Origin: Shimia isoporae
Lineage (GTDB): Bacteria; Pseudomonadota; Alphaproteobacteria; Rhodobacterales; Rhodobacteraceae
Assembly: GCF_004346865.1 (NCBI RefSeq)
Contig: NZ_SMGR01000001.1
Span: 2,170,001 to 2,234,000 of the forward strand
Length of the DNA stretch: 64,000 nucleotides
Direction: 5' to 3'
The position numbers and the translations under genes were made by a program. Below the pieces are notes generated by a model. It was not told the DNA's origin and did not search any database. It saw nothing but the letters and a program-made list of their open reading frames with translations. Positions 19,741 through 28,729 of the stretch are shown in pieces (position 1 is the first letter of the stretch; every line of letters begins with the position of its first letter).

Positions 19741-20946
19741 ATGACCCAAGCTTTCATCTGTGACGCGACCCGGACACCGATCGGTCGCTATGGCGGTGCG
19801 CTCTCTTCCGTGAGAACGGATGATCTCGCTGCGCTGCCGATTGCCGCGCTCATGACGCGCAATCCACAGGTCGACTGGTCCAGCTTGGATGATGTGATTT
19901 ACGGATCGGCAAATCAGGCCGGAGAGGACAATCGCAATGTGGCGCGTATGGCGGCTCTGCTCGCAGGCTTGCCCACCGATGTTCCGGGTGCCACCATCAA
20001 CCGCCTATGTGCCTCGGGACTGGATGCGGTCGGCATGGCGTCTCGGGCAATCCGCGCAGGCGATCAGGACATGCTCATCGCTGGCGGGGTGGAAAGCATG
20101 AGCCGGGCGCCCTTTGTTATGGGCAAAGCCACCACCGCTTTCTCCCGCGCGGCGGAAGTCTTTGATACCACCATCGGCTGGCGCTTCATCAATAAGAAGA
20201 TGAAGGCCCAGTATGGCGTGGACAGCATGCCGCAAACCGCCGACAACGTTGCCGCTGACTACAACATCAACCGCGAAGACCAAGATGCTTTTGCTGCTCG
20301 CAGCCAGGCCCGCTGGGCCGCTGCGCAGGAAGCAGGCCTGCTCGCAGATGAAATCACCCCTGTGACCATCCCGCAGCGCAAAGGCGATGACATTGTTGTC
20401 ACAACCGATGAACATCCCCGCCCCGGCACTGGCATCGACAAGTTGGCCAAACTCCGCGGTGTGAATGGTCCGGACCTGACGGTCACGGCGGGCAATGCTT
20501 CCGGCGTAAACGACGGCGCAGCCGCGCTTCTGATCGCCAGCGAAAACGCCGCCTCAAAGAACGGGCTCGCTCCGATGGCCCGCATCGTCGGTATGGCCTC
20601 TGCTGGCGTCGAACCGCGGATTATGGGCATTGGCCCGGTGCCCGCGACCCGTAAAGCACTGGATCGTGCCGGCCTCACCATCGAACAGATGGATGTGATA
20701 GAATTGAACGAAGCTTTCGCCGCTCAGGGACTGGCATCCCTGAGAGAACTCGGGGTGGCAGATGACGCGGCACACGTAAACCCCAACGGCGGCGCCATCG
20801 CTCTTGGCCACCCGCTCGGAATGTCCGGCGCGCGCCTTGTGATGACGGCCGCTTATCAGCTCAAGCGCACCGGCGGCCGCTACGCGCTCTGCACCATGTG
20901 TGTCGGTGTCGGCCAAGGCGCAGCCCTGATTTTGGAGCGGGTGTAA
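19741..20946 (+). CDS. paaJ: 3-oxoadipyl-CoA / 3-oxo-5,6-dehydrosuberyl-CoA thiolase
   Basis: A 401-residue thiolase of the PaaJ/PcaF type: nucleophile cysteine in [12 protein letters not shown], the histidine motif [20 protein letters not shown], and the second catalytic cysteine in [24 protein letters not shown] is typical of this subgroup. It releases acetyl-CoA or succinyl-CoA in the last steps of phenylacetate (and possibly protocatechuate) breakdown. It opens the paa operon with a strong ribosome binding site (GAGGAGG), 28 bases before paaA. From sequence alone PcaF cannot be excluded, but the context favours PaaJ. Confidence 0.88.
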   Translation: MTQAFICDATRTPIGRYGGALSSVRTDDLAALPIAALMTRNPQVDWSSLDDVIYGSANQAGEDNRNVARMAALLAGLPTDVPGATINRLCASGLDAVGMASRAIRAGDQDMLIAGGVESMSRAPFVMGKATTAFSRAAEVFDTTIGWRFINKKMKAQYGVDSMPQTADNVAADYNINREDQDAFAARSQARWAAAQEAGLLADEITPVTIPQRKGDDIVVTTDEHPRPGTGIDKLAKLRGVNGPDLTVTAGNASGVNDGAAALLIASENAASKNGLAPMARIVGMASAGVEPRIMGIGPVPATRKALDRAGLTIEQMDVIELNEAFAAQGLASLRELGVADDAAHVNPNGGAIALGHPLGMSGARLVMTAAYQLKRTGGRYALCTMCVGVGQGAALILERV

Positions 20947-20974
20947 ACCCGTCCCCCAGTAGGAGGAGACCCAA

Positions 20975-21952
20975 ATGTATGCACAGATGATCAAGTCCGA
21001 GGCGTCCAAGGATGACCCCGAGAAACTCGCCGAGTTTCAGAAGAAAATCGACGCGGACATCAAGGTCGAGCCGTGCGACTGGATGCCTGAAGGCTACCGC
21101 AAAACCCTGATCCGTCAGATCGGCCAGCACGCGCATTCCGAAATCGTGGGCCAGCTGCCAGAAGGCAACTGGATCACCCGCGCGCCCACGCTGGAGCGCA
21201 AGATGATCCTTCTCGCCAAGGTCCAGGATGAGGCCGGCCATGGTCTCTACCTCTATGCCGCCGCCGAAACGCTGGGCGTCAGCCGCGACGAGCTGACCGA
21301 GATGCTTTTGGATGGCCGGATGAAATACTCCTCCATCTTCAACTACCCGACGCTGAACTGGGCCGACATCGGCGCCGTCGGCTGGCTGGTCGACGGCGCG
21401 GCGATCATGAACCAAGTGCCGCTTCAGCGCACATCCTACGGCCCCTACTCGCGCGCCATGATCCGCATCTGCAAGGAAGAGAGCTTTCACCAGCGTCAGG
21501 GCTACGACATCATGATGAAGATGGCGCAAGGCACTGAGGCGCAAAAGAAAATGGCGCAGGATGCGCTCAACCGCCTCTGGTATCCGTCTCTGATGATGTT
21601 CGGTCCCTCTGATGCCGAGTCCGTGCACTCCACCCAGAACATGGCGTGGAAAATCAAGATGAACACCAATGACGAGCTGCGCCAGAAGTTCGTCGACCAG
21701 ACCGTGCCACAGGCAGAGTATCTCGGGCTGACCATCCCTGACGAGAACCTGACGTGGAACGAAGAAAAGGGCGGCTACGACTACTCTGATCCGGACTGGA
21801 CCGAATTCTTCAACGTGCTCAAAGGCAACGGCCCCTGCAACACCGACCGCATGGAAGCCCGCAACAAGGCGTGGGACGACGGCAAATGGGTGCGCGATGG
21901 CCTGCTGGCCCACGCAGAAAAAAAACGCGCCGCCAAGACAGCTGCGGAATAA
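20975..21952 (+). CDS. paaA: PaaA, catalytic subunit of phenylacetyl-CoA epoxidase
   Basis: A 325-residue ferritin-like diiron protein. The two iron-binding helices show E-x-x-H patterns: KVQDEAGHG and [11 protein letters not shown]. With PaaB, PaaC and PaaE it forms the multicomponent monooxygenase that turns phenylacetyl-CoA into its ring-1,2-epoxide. Preceded by GGAGGAG. In known operons paaB follows directly; here a DUF1877 gene lies in between. Confidence 0.97.
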   Translation: MYAQMIKSEASKDDPEKLAEFQKKIDADIKVEPCDWMPEGYRKTLIRQIGQHAHSEIVGQLPEGNWITRAPTLERKMILLAKVQDEAGHGLYLYAAAETLGVSRDELTEMLLDGRMKYSSIFNYPTLNWADIGAVGWLVDGAAIMNQVPLQRTSYGPYSRAMIRICKEESFHQRQGYDIMMKMAQGTEAQKKMAQDALNRLWYPSLMMFGPSDAESVHSTQNMAWKIKMNTNDELRQKFVDQTVPQAEYLGLTIPDENLTWNEEKGGYDYSDPDWTEFFNVLKGNGPCNTDRMEARNKAWDDGKWVRDGLLAHAEKKRAAKTAAE

Positions 21953-21962
21953 GGACGCTACA

Positions 21963-22421
21963 ATGAGCATGACAATGCAAATCTTTGCGGTGCCTGAAGA
22001 CCAGCTGTCTGCGGAGCAGGTGAACAGTTTTCTGCGAAAAAACCTTTACGGCGAGAATGCTCTGGAATTGGAGAAAGAGTGGGCCGCTCTTGACCACATG
22101 CTGCCAAACTTTGGCAAAAGCGCGTATTCAGCGCTTAGAAGCGGCATCCCAATCGGCGACGACTGGGGCTATGGCCCCGCATTGGCGATAAATTCGAATG
22201 AAGCGAAAGCCTTTCTGGAGCAAGTCCAAGCCATTTCGAAGGACGAATTCGCTCAGAATTTCAGCTTCGACGACTTGGCCCAAAACGACGTCTATCCGCC
22301 GATTTGGGACCGAAAAGACCCTGATGACAAACACTTCGTTGTTGAGACGTACCAACAGCTTCGTGAGTTCACAAAAGAAGCCGTCGATAACGGCCAAGCT
22401 TTGCTCACCGTTATTTTGTAA
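21963..22421 (+). CDS. DUF1877 (YfbM-like) protein inserted between paaA and paaB
   Basis: A 152-residue protein starting MSMTMQIFAVPEDQLS. The order of landmarks, LEKEWAALDHML, then IPIGDDWGYGPALAI, then NDVYPPIWD and a C-terminal YQQLREFTKEAVDNGQALL, fits the DUF1877 family, whose function is unknown. It starts 10 bases after the paaA stop and ends 11 bases before paaB, so it is part of the transcript. Its base composition is visibly less GC-rich than paaA and paaC, which suggests later insertion into the operon without disrupting it. Confidence 0.78.
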   Translation: MSMTMQIFAVPEDQLSAEQVNSFLRKNLYGENALELEKEWAALDHMLPNFGKSAYSALRSGIPIGDDWGYGPALAINSNEAKAFLEQVQAISKDEFAQNFSFDDLAQNDVYPPIWDRKDPDDKHFVVETYQQLREFTKEAVDNGQALLTVIL

Positions 22422-22432
22422 GGAAGCCCAAC

Positions 22433-22717
22433 ATGTCCAAAGAATGGCCCCTCTGGGAAATATTCATTCGCGGCCAGCACGGCCTGAGCCACCGTCACGT
22501 CGGTAGTTTGCACGCGCCGGATGCTGAAATGGCGATCAAAAACGCCCGCGACGTCTACACCCGCCGCAACGAAGGCGTGTCGATCTGGGTGGTCGAGGCC
22601 AACAACATTTCCGCGTCCTCGCCAAGCGAAAAAGGCCCGCTCTACGAGCCCTCGGAGTCCAAGATCTACCGCCATCCGACCTTTTTCGACATCCCGGACG
22701 AAGTGGGGCACATGTGA
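22433..22717 (+). CDS. paaB: PaaB, subunit of phenylacetyl-CoA epoxidase
   Basis: A 94-residue protein with the PaaB hallmarks WPLWEIFIRGQHGLSHRHVGSL (split here after HGLS), DAEMAIKNARDVYTRRNEGVSIWVV and a C-terminal YRHPTFFDIPDEVGHM. It bridges the catalytic PaaA-PaaC dimers and is needed for activity with the reductase PaaE. Its stop overlaps the paaC start (TGATG). Confidence 0.96.
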   Translation: MSKEWPLWEIFIRGQHGLSHRHVGSLHAPDAEMAIKNARDVYTRRNEGVSIWVVEANNISASSPSEKGPLYEPSESKIYRHPTFFDIPDEVGHM

Positions 22718-23481
22718 TGGCAAACGTGGACAAGGAAATGCTTGTGCAGTTCCTGCTGCGCATGGGCGACAACAGCCTTATTCTCGGGCACCGCGTCTCC
22801 GAATGGTGCGGCCACGCGCCGGTGCTGGAAGAAGACATCGCGCTGGCAAACACCGCCCTAGACCTAATTGGCCAGACACAGCTCTGGCTTGGCTATGCCG
22901 CCGAGGTAATGGGCGACAAGACCGCCGACGATCTGGCCTTTTTGCGCGACGTCTGGGACTTCCGCAACATTCTGCTGGTGGAGCTGCCCAACGGCGATTT
23001 TGGCCAGACGCTCATGCGCCAGTTCCTGTTTGACGCCTACCAATCGATCTTGCTGCCGCGTCTCGCCAAATCCAGCGACCTGCAAGTCGCGGAGATCGCC
23101 GAAAAAGCCAGCAAGGAAGCCGCCTACCACGTCGAGCGCTCCGCTGACACGGTGGTTGGCCTTGGAGATGGCACCGAGGAAAGCCACGCCCGTATGCAGA
23201 CCGCCCTCGACAAGCTCTGGCCCTACGTCGGCGAGATGTTTGCCACCGACGCCGTCGACGCGGCAATGGCGACAGCAGGCATTGCGCCCGATCCCGCCAC
23301 ACTGCGGGCCGAGTATGACGCGCTGATCGGCAAAGTTTTTGCAGAGGCCACGCTGAAAATCCCCGAAGGCGATTTCGCCCATCTTGGCGGCCGCACCGGC
23401 AAGACCCACACCGAACACCTCGGCCACCTGCTGACGCAGATGCAATGGCTGCAACGCGCCTATCCTGGGGCCAGCTGGTAA
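22717..23481 (+). CDS. paaC: PaaC, structural subunit of phenylacetyl-CoA epoxidase
   Basis: A 254-residue ferritin-like protein that pairs with PaaA but lacks the full diiron ligand set. It has the family segments LGHRVSEWCGHAPVLEEDIAL (split at APVL), DLIGQTQLWLGYA and KEAAYHVERSADTVVGLGDGT. The ATG at 22717 uses the last base of the paaB stop; a GTG at 22714 is in frame but less likely. It is followed by a palindromic repeat before paaD. Confidence 0.96.
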   Translation: MANVDKEMLVQFLLRMGDNSLILGHRVSEWCGHAPVLEEDIALANTALDLIGQTQLWLGYAAEVMGDKTADDLAFLRDVWDFRNILLVELPNGDFGQTLMRQFLFDAYQSILLPRLAKSSDLQVAEIAEKASKEAAYHVERSADTVVGLGDGTEESHARMQTALDKLWPYVGEMFATDAVDAAMATAGIAPDPATLRAEYDALIGKVFAEATLKIPEGDFAHLGGRTGKTHTEHLGHLLTQMQWLQRAYPGASW

Positions 23482-23511
23482 CTCGATGCTGTCGTCGCGA
23501 TCAATCACGAA

Positions 23512-23574
23512 GGGCGGCGCCCGACCGCGGGCGGAAGCGAAGCGCCCGCCCGGTGGGGCGGTTGGGCGCTGCCC
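23512..23574. repeat. GC-rich palindromic (REP-like) element between paaC and paaD
   Basis: Outer arms of 15 bases, GGGCGGCGCCCGACC (23512-23526) and GGTTGGGCGCTGCCC (23560-23574), pair with two mismatches. An inner perfect 7-bp stem, GCGGGCG (23527-23533) with CGCCCGC (23543-23549), closes a 9-base loop. It fills most of the 120-base gap inside the operon. The shape is that of dispersed extragenic palindromes seen in roseobacter genomes. Only one copy was noticed in this window. Confidence 0.7.
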
Positions 23575-23601
23575 GGCGTGCCGCCGTGCGGGAGAGTTAT
23601 G

Positions 23602-24063
23602 ATGACCCTGCCCTCCACCGAAACTGTCTGGAACTGGCTCAACACCGTGCCTGATCCCGAGATCCCGGTTATTTCCCTCACCGACCTCGGCATCATCCGG
23701 GACGTAGCCTACGAGGGCGACACCTTGATCGTTACTGTCACGCCGACCTACTCGGGGTGTCCGGCAACCAGCATCATCAATCTCGACATCGAAACCGCCC
23801 TGCGCGGCCACGGCATTGAGCATCTCGAACTGCGTCGCCAACTCAGCCCTGCGTGGACCACCGACTGGATGACCACCGAAGGCCGCGCCAAGCTCGAAAA
23901 ATACGGCATCGCTCCACCACAGCCTGCCGGCGGTCCGGAAAAGTGCCCGCGTTGCGGCAGCCAACACGTTGAGAAACTGAGCCAGTTCGGCTCCACCCCC
24001 TGTAAGGCACAATGGCGCTGTACCGCCTGCCTTGAACCCTTTGACTATTTCAAGTGCATCTGA
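23602..24063 (+). CDS. paaD: PaaD, MIP18/DUF59-type iron-sulfur assembly protein
   Basis: A 153-residue protein. The N-terminal half is a MIP18 domain (VPDPEIPVISLTDLGIIRDV and TPTYSGCPAT with the conserved cysteine). The C-terminal half carries a four-cysteine metal site, CPRCGS and CTAC, with further Cys residues near the end. PaaD is thought to help assemble or repair the iron-sulfur or diiron centre of the epoxidase. ATGs occur at 23599 and 23602; the second has better spacing from GGAGAG. Confidence 0.93.
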   Translation: MTLPSTETVWNWLNTVPDPEIPVISLTDLGIIRDVAYEGDTLIVTVTPTYSGCPATSIINLDIETALRGHGIEHLELRRQLSPAWTTDWMTTEGRAKLEKYGIAPPQPAGGPEKCPRCGSQHVEKLSQFGSTPCKAQWRCTACLEPFDYFKCI

Positions 24064-24076
24064 GGAGAGACCCCAC

Positions 24077-25147
24077 ATGGCGCGCTTTCACGACCTCGAA
24101 GTCACCGATATCCGCAAAACCATCCGCGACGCCGTGGTGGTCACGCTGGCGCCGGTTAATGGTGCAGCGGAGCATTTCGACTTCATCCAAGGCCAGTACC
24201 TGACATTCAAACGCGACTTCGACGGCGAGGAACTTCGCCGCTCCTATTCGATCTGTGCCGGAAAGGATGACGGTGTTCTGCAAGTCGGCATAAAGCGTGT
24301 GGATGGCGGCGCCTTTTCGACATGGGCAAACGAAGACCTCAAGGTCGGTGACACCGTGCAGGCCATGCCACCCATGGGGGGCTTTTACACGGAACTGAAT
24401 TCCGCCGCGGAAAAGCACTATCTCGGCTTTGCCGGCGGCTCCGGCATCACACCGGTTCTGTCCCTGATCAAAACGACGCTGGCCCGCGAACCCCAGAGTT
24501 CGTTCACCTTGATCTACGCCAACAAAGGCGTGCACACGATTATGTTCCGCGACGAACTGGAAGATCTCAAGAATCTGCACATGGGGCGATTCAACGTGAT
24601 CCATGTGCTGGAAAGCGATGCACAGGAAATCGACCTTTTTACCGGCTTGGTGACCGCGGAGAAATGCGCGCAACTGTTTGCCACTGGCTGGATCGACATC
24701 ACGGCAATTGACACCGCTTTTATTTGTGGCCCCGAGCCCATGATGCTCGGCATCGCCCAGGCATTGAAGGACCACGGCCTTTCAGACGAGCAAATCAAAT
24801 TCGAACTCTTCGCCTCGTCCCAGCCTGGACGGGCCAAACGCAAAGCGGCATCTTCGGGTACCTCCGCAAAGGCAGTCACGGCCCGCATCACGCTTGACGG
24901 CGCGACACAGTCCGTGGAACTCGACCGCAACACCACGATACTTGATGCCGCGATAGGACAAAACTTGGACGCGCCCTTCGCCTGCAAAGCGGGCGTTTGC
25001 TCGACCTGCCGGTGCCGCGTGATCGAGGGCGAAGTGGAGATGGAAACCAACCACGCGCTCGAAGACTACGAAGTCGAAAAAGGCTACATCCTGAGTTGCC
25101 AGTCTTACCCGGTCACGGATCGGGTCGTAGTGGACTACGACCAGTAA
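24077..25147 (+). CDS. paaE: PaaE, NADPH reductase of phenylacetyl-CoA epoxidase
   Basis: A 356-residue three-domain reductase. FAD domain: RRSYSICAG. NAD(P) domain: GFAGGSGITPVLSLI and the FICGPEPMM motif. C-terminal plant-type [2Fe-2S] ferredoxin: CKAGVCSTCRC and a distal Cys in ILSCQSYP. It passes electrons from NADPH to PaaA. The start at 24077 follows GAGGAGAG directly after paaD; the longer frame from 24032 overlaps paaD and is rejected. Confidence 0.97.
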   Translation: MARFHDLEVTDIRKTIRDAVVVTLAPVNGAAEHFDFIQGQYLTFKRDFDGEELRRSYSICAGKDDGVLQVGIKRVDGGAFSTWANEDLKVGDTVQAMPPMGGFYTELNSAAEKHYLGFAGGSGITPVLSLIKTTLAREPQSSFTLIYANKGVHTIMFRDELEDLKNLHMGRFNVIHVLESDAQEIDLFTGLVTAEKCAQLFATGWIDITAIDTAFICGPEPMMLGIAQALKDHGLSDEQIKFELFASSQPGRAKRKAASSGTSAKAVTARITLDGATQSVELDRNTTILDAAIGQNLDAPFACKAGVCSTCRCRVIEGEVEMETNHALEDYEVEKGYILSCQSYPVTDRVVVDYDQ

Positions 25148-25153
25148 TCATCC

Positions 25154-25651
25154 TTACAAAACCGGCTCGTCAGGCGCCGGTCCGGGTTCATCCGGAGCCG
25201 GCCCTGGATCAGGTGTAGGAGTTGGTGTAGGTGACGGGGTGGGCGTCGGCGTTGTAACAGGCGTCGGATCAGAAGTTGTCGTCACTGTCGGGGTCGCCGC
25301 TGGCGTGACAGGAGCAGTCTTTTTGACATTGTTTGTCAGACCGAGACCGGCACCGAAGTCCACTTCTCCCGCGTTGAAGTCATATCCAACACTCAGGTCT
25401 ATGTAAAAATCTTCATCAAGGTAAGCGACGCCAGCGTTCGGACGCCAGCTGTTGCTTCGCAACTTATAATCCAGCCCGATGGCAAACGCGCCCCTTTCGG
25501 CTTCGTCGTCGGAAAAGACCCTCACACCAACAGCCACATCGCCTCCAAAAATGAAGCTGATTCCAAATCCGAACGCTGTGTCTGCTTTTGATGCTGTTGG
25601 CAAAACGCCAAGCGACGCGACCGCAAAGGCCGCTACAGTTCTACTAATCAT
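25154..25651 (-). CDS. Exported protein with threonine-proline-rich C-terminal tail
   Basis: A 165-residue protein: a signal peptide (MISRTVAAFAVASLGVLPTASKA), then about 95 residues of alternating short beta-like, Gly-rich segments (GFGISFIFGGDVAVGVRVF, LDYKLRSNSW, LSVGYDFNAGEVDFGAGLGL) that suggest a small outer-membrane-type barrel or sheet, then a low-complexity tail of about 50 residues with many Thr-Pro, Asp-Pro and Gly-Pro pairs. The tail could span peptidoglycan or the cell surface. Function unknown. It converges with paaE six bases away, so it is not part of the paa operon. The start at 25651 was chosen for the signal peptide; the frame is open further upstream. Confidence 0.68.
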   Translation of the reverse strand: MISRTVAAFAVASLGVLPTASKADTAFGFGISFIFGGDVAVGVRVFSDDEAERGAFAIGLDYKLRSNSWRPNAGVAYLDEDFYIDLSVGYDFNAGEVDFGAGLGLTNNVKKTAPVTPAATPTVTTTSDPTPVTTPTPTPSPTPTPTPDPGPAPDEPGPAPDEPVL

Positions 25652-25824
25652 CTTGTCACCAATACTTACTGTAATGCCTGCAAAATAAGGATTTTGGAGC
25701 ATGGAGCAAAGAAAATCTGCTTTGGCGGATATTGCCCGATAATCCCAAGTCGTTGGCAGACCCGCCTCTTGCCATTTCGTCAAAGTGTCGCGAACAAAGG
25801 CGGGCACAATCTGAAAGCCCTTAA

Positions 25825-26280
25825 ATGCGCACACTTGCAGACCGAATTCGCCACATGATCCTGTTCGAAGGCATCGCCTTGACGCTGCTTGTCATCGGCG
25901 CGGCGTTTTTCTCCACGTTCGACCTGAAGATGTTTGGCGCATTTGGTCTGATGATGAGTGCTTTGGCGATGTTCTGGAACCTGATCTTCAACTGGGTTTT
26001 TGATTTGTGGGATCGCCGCGTCCGCAATTTTGCGCCGCGTACGCCGCTGCTGCGTGCGGCACACGCCGTTCTGTTTGAGGCTGGCCTGCTGATTGCCGGA
26101 ACGGTGTTTGCGATGTGGTGGCTGGAACTGTCGCTTTGGCATGCCTTCGTGCTGGATGTCGGCTTGTCGCTCTTCTTCGTGATCTATGCCTATATTTTCA
26201 ACTGGACCTACGACGTGGTCTTTCCCCCACCTCACATGCGGGAAAAAACAGAAAAGGCCGAAGGTTTCCCTTCAGCCTGA
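25825..26280 (+). CDS. PACE-family efflux transporter
   Basis: A 151-residue membrane protein with four helices arranged as two repeats of the bacterial transmembrane pair domain: FWNLIFNWVFDLWDR in the first half and IYAYIFNWTYDVVFP in the second. AceI/PACE proteins export biocides such as chlorhexidine and short diamines by proton antiport. Glu15 in HMILFEGIALTLL matches the glutamate that is conserved in the first helix of the family. It stands alone; its natural substrate is unknown. Confidence 0.88.
   Translation: MRTLADRIRHMILFEGIALTLLVIGAAFFSTFDLKMFGAFGLMMSALAMFWNLIFNWVFDLWDRRVRNFAPRTPLLRAAHAVLFEAGLLIAGTVFAMWWLELSLWHAFVLDVGLSLFFVIYAYIFNWTYDVVFPPPHMREKTEKAEGFPSA
26240..26277 (-). terminator. 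Terminator of the TetR-paaK-paaI transcript
   Basis: On the minus strand, GGCTGAAGG and CCTTCGGCC (26277-26269 and 26264-26256) form a 9-bp stem with one G-T pair and a 4-base loop, followed by TTTTCTGTTTTTT. It lies inside the 3' end of the convergent PACE gene, so the terminator also encodes the C-terminus of that protein. Confidence 0.72.
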
Positions 26281-26307
26281 CCCGAAAAACATTTCTGTTT
26301 TAGCGAC

Positions 26308-26904
26308 TTAGAGGCCGCGCACACCGCCAAGAACAATGTCGGTCACCAAAAGCGCATACGCCTCGCGGTCATCGCGGGACGCCCCGCGCTGCCACATGTA
26401 GTAGGTGTTGAGCATCCCGAAGATCGACATCGTCGTGCCGCGCAGCTTTACGAGATCGAAGACAAATACTTCCTGTCCGTTGCGCTCGACCACATCGCTT
26501 ACAAACGCGACCAACTCGCGCTGAATCTTCTTCAGCTCACCCTGCTGCTCGGGCGGCAGGTTGGTGATGTTGTTGGATTGGACCCGGTGAATTTCATCCG
26601 ACCCTTCATAGGCCATCAGGATTTCGCGGATGACACGGTACAGCGCCTCTTCCGGCGCCATATCATGCAACTCCAGCCCGCAAACCTGATCACGCAAACC
26701 TGTCAGATAGGTCGCCAGCGCGTCAAACAGGATCGCTTCCTTGCTGTCGTAATAGTGATAGATATTGGCCTTGGAAATCCCGCACGCCTCAGCCAGCTTG
26801 GCCATGGAAACGCGGTCGTATCCTTCGGAGGCGAACATCTTGGCCGCAGTGTCCAGAATATGGCTGCGCTTCTGATCGTGATCTTTAGCAATGGTACGCG
26901 CCAC
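26308..26904 (-). CDS. paaR: TetR-family regulator, probable phenylacetate repressor PaaR
   Basis: A 198-residue TetR protein. The helix-turn-helix MAKLAEACGISKANIYHYYDSKE is canonical (residues about 34-56, split here at SKANIYHYY), and the rest is the helical ligand domain. It follows paaK by three bases, so it is co-transcribed with paaK and paaI, which implies feedback control. By analogy with PaaR in other proteobacteria it should respond to phenylacetyl-CoA and bind the palindrome between paaI and paaZ. The role is inferred from context. Confidence 0.82.
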   Translation of the reverse strand: MARTIAKDHDQKRSHILDTAAKMFASEGYDRVSMAKLAEACGISKANIYHYYDSKEAILFDALATYLTGLRDQVCGLELHDMAPEEALYRVIREILMAYEGSDEIHRVQSNNITNLPPEQQGELKKIQRELVAFVSDVVERNGQEVFVFDLVKLRGTTMSIFGMLNTYYMWQRGASRDDREAYALLVTDIVLGGVRGL

Positions 26905-26907
26905 AGC

Positions 26908-28233
26908 TCACTCCTTGTCTCGACTTTGAACGTCACGGTTGTCGACGACTCGCCGCGCCTTTCCTTGGCTGCGCTCGACGTCGCCTGAATCTCCCACGAT
27001 GATTTCGGTGGAAATGCCTACAATATCTTTAATGCGTTTACTTAACATGCGAGCTATCGCGGACTTGGAAAGGTTATTGGCAGCTTCTGGCAAAGACTCG
27101 ACGTGAATTCTCATACCGTCCATGTGCCCCGCCTTAAAAAGTTCGATCTGGTAGTAGGGAGCGAGGCCTCCGGTGGCCAAAACCTGCTCCTCGATCTGAC
27201 TTGGGAAAACGTTCACGCCCCGCAAAATGATCATGTCGTCGCTGCGACCGGTGATCTTGGCCATCCGGCGCATCGATCGCGCCGTGCCCGGCAACAGCTT
27301 GGTCAGGTCGCGGGTACGATAGCGGATCATCGGCAGGCCTTCTTTGGTCAGCGTGGTAAAGACCAGTTCTCCTTCCTGCCCGTCCTCCAGCACCTCACCG
27401 GTCTGCGGGTCGATGATCTCGGGATAGAAATGGTCTTCCCAAATAACCGGACCGTCCTTGGTTTCCACACATTCATTGGCCACTCCTGGCCCCATGATTT
27501 CGCTCAGTCCGTAGATGTCCACCGCATGCATATCGAACGCGCTCTCGACTTCCTTGCGCATGCTGTCAGTCCACGGTTCCGCACCGAACACTCCGACTGA
27601 AAGGGAACTGTCGCGCGGATCAAGACCGGCTTTGTGGAACGCTTCCAGAATGTTGAGCATATATGACGGCGTCACCATAATACCGTCGGGTTTGAAATCG
27701 GTGATCAGGCCGACCTGCTTCTCTGTTTGACCGCCAGACATCGGAACGACCGTCGCACCAAGACGCTCAATCCCGTAGTGCGCACCGAGACCACCGGTGA
27801 AAAGTCCATAACCGTAGGCGTTGTGGATCAAATCGCCCCTGCGCAACCCCGACGCCCGCAAGCTGCGCGCCATTAGGTCAGACCAATTGTCGATGTCTTT
27901 TGCAGTGTACCCCACAACCGTGGGCTTGCCGGTGGTACCGGAGCTGGCATGCAATCGGATAATCTCTTCGCGTGGCACAGCCAAAAGGCCAAACGGGTAG
28001 TTCGCGCGCAGATCATCTTTGTAGGTGAAAGGAAACTTGGACAGATCAGCGAGGGTTTTAAGATCGTCTGGATGAACGCCTGCGGCGTCAAAGCGCTCCT
28101 TGTACATTGGCACATTGTCATAGGCGTGGCGCAGGGACCATTTCAGCCGCTCCAACTGCAATCCGCGGATTTCATCCACCGAGGCGATCTCGATTGGTTC
28201 AAGTTCCTCGCGCCGTGGTGACAGGTCTTTCAT
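26908..28233 (-). CDS. paaK: Phenylacetate-CoA ligase
   Basis: A 441-residue adenylating enzyme with the PaaK P-loop LHASSGTTGKPTVVGYT, the AYGYGLFTGG motif, YGLSEIMGPGVANEC, and the C-terminal GRSDDMIILRGVNVFPSQIE hinge. It makes phenylacetyl-CoA from phenylacetate, ATP and CoA and so supplies the substrate of PaaABCE. The ATG at 28233 is preceded by GGGGAGGA; the extension to 28305 overlaps paaI and is rejected. Confidence 0.97.
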   Translation of the reverse strand: MKDLSPRREELEPIEIASVDEIRGLQLERLKWSLRHAYDNVPMYKERFDAAGVHPDDLKTLADLSKFPFTYKDDLRANYPFGLLAVPREEIIRLHASSGTTGKPTVVGYTAKDIDNWSDLMARSLRASGLRRGDLIHNAYGYGLFTGGLGAHYGIERLGATVVPMSGGQTEKQVGLITDFKPDGIMVTPSYMLNILEAFHKAGLDPRDSSLSVGVFGAEPWTDSMRKEVESAFDMHAVDIYGLSEIMGPGVANECVETKDGPVIWEDHFYPEIIDPQTGEVLEDGQEGELVFTTLTKEGLPMIRYRTRDLTKLLPGTARSMRRMAKITGRSDDMIILRGVNVFPSQIEEQVLATGGLAPYYQIELFKAGHMDGMRIHVESLPEAANNLSKSAIARMLSKRIKDIVGISTEIIVGDSGDVERSQGKARRVVDNRDVQSRDKE

Positions 28234-28261
28234 TGGCGCAATCCTCCCCAAGTTTGCGACT

Positions 28262-28696
28262 TCATTCCTCAAACAACTGACCACGGATCGCGCGGCTTGC
28301 GCCACGAAATTCCGCGATCACGACGGCATCCTGATTGGTCACCGTCACATCATACAATCCGCTCCGTCCGTTCAGGTTGATCTCGCGCGCATGCGCCGTC
28401 AGCTCATCCCCTTCCCGCGCCGGCGCGAGGTAACTGATCTGGTTGTGCTGGGCGACCGTGGCCTGGTTGCGGCTATTGCAGGCAAAAGCAAAGGCGCTGT
28501 CTGCCAGCGTGAACGTCATTCCACCATGACAAATGCCATGCCCATTACAGAAGTCAGGTTTCACAGTCATCCGTAGGGTTGCTTGGCCTTCACCGACCTC
28601 GACAATTTCCATGCCGAGAAACTGGCTTGCCCGATCAGGTCCCCACATCGCCTTAGCAGATCGCTCCGCCCGCTCCTGCGCTGTCATTGTCGCCAT
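28262..28696 (-). CDS. paaI: PaaI, hydroxyphenylacetyl-CoA thioesterase
   Basis: A 144-residue hot-dog fold thioesterase. The active-site stretch NGHGICHGGMTFTLADSAFA (residues 46-65) is the PaaI signature. It hydrolyses dead-end CoA esters to free CoA when the pathway is blocked. Start chosen at 28696, next to GGAGGATAGC. First gene of the leftward paaI-paaK-paaR transcript, opposite paaZ. Confidence 0.95.
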   Translation of the reverse strand: MATMTAQERAERSAKAMWGPDRASQFLGMEIVEVGEGQATLRMTVKPDFCNGHGICHGGMTFTLADSAFAFACNSRNQATVAQHNQISYLAPAREGDELTAHAREINLNGRSGLYDVTVTNQDAVVIAEFRGASRAIRGQLFEE

Positions 28697-28729
28697 GCTA
28701 TCCTCCCGACACCGGTTTGGCGCACTTGC

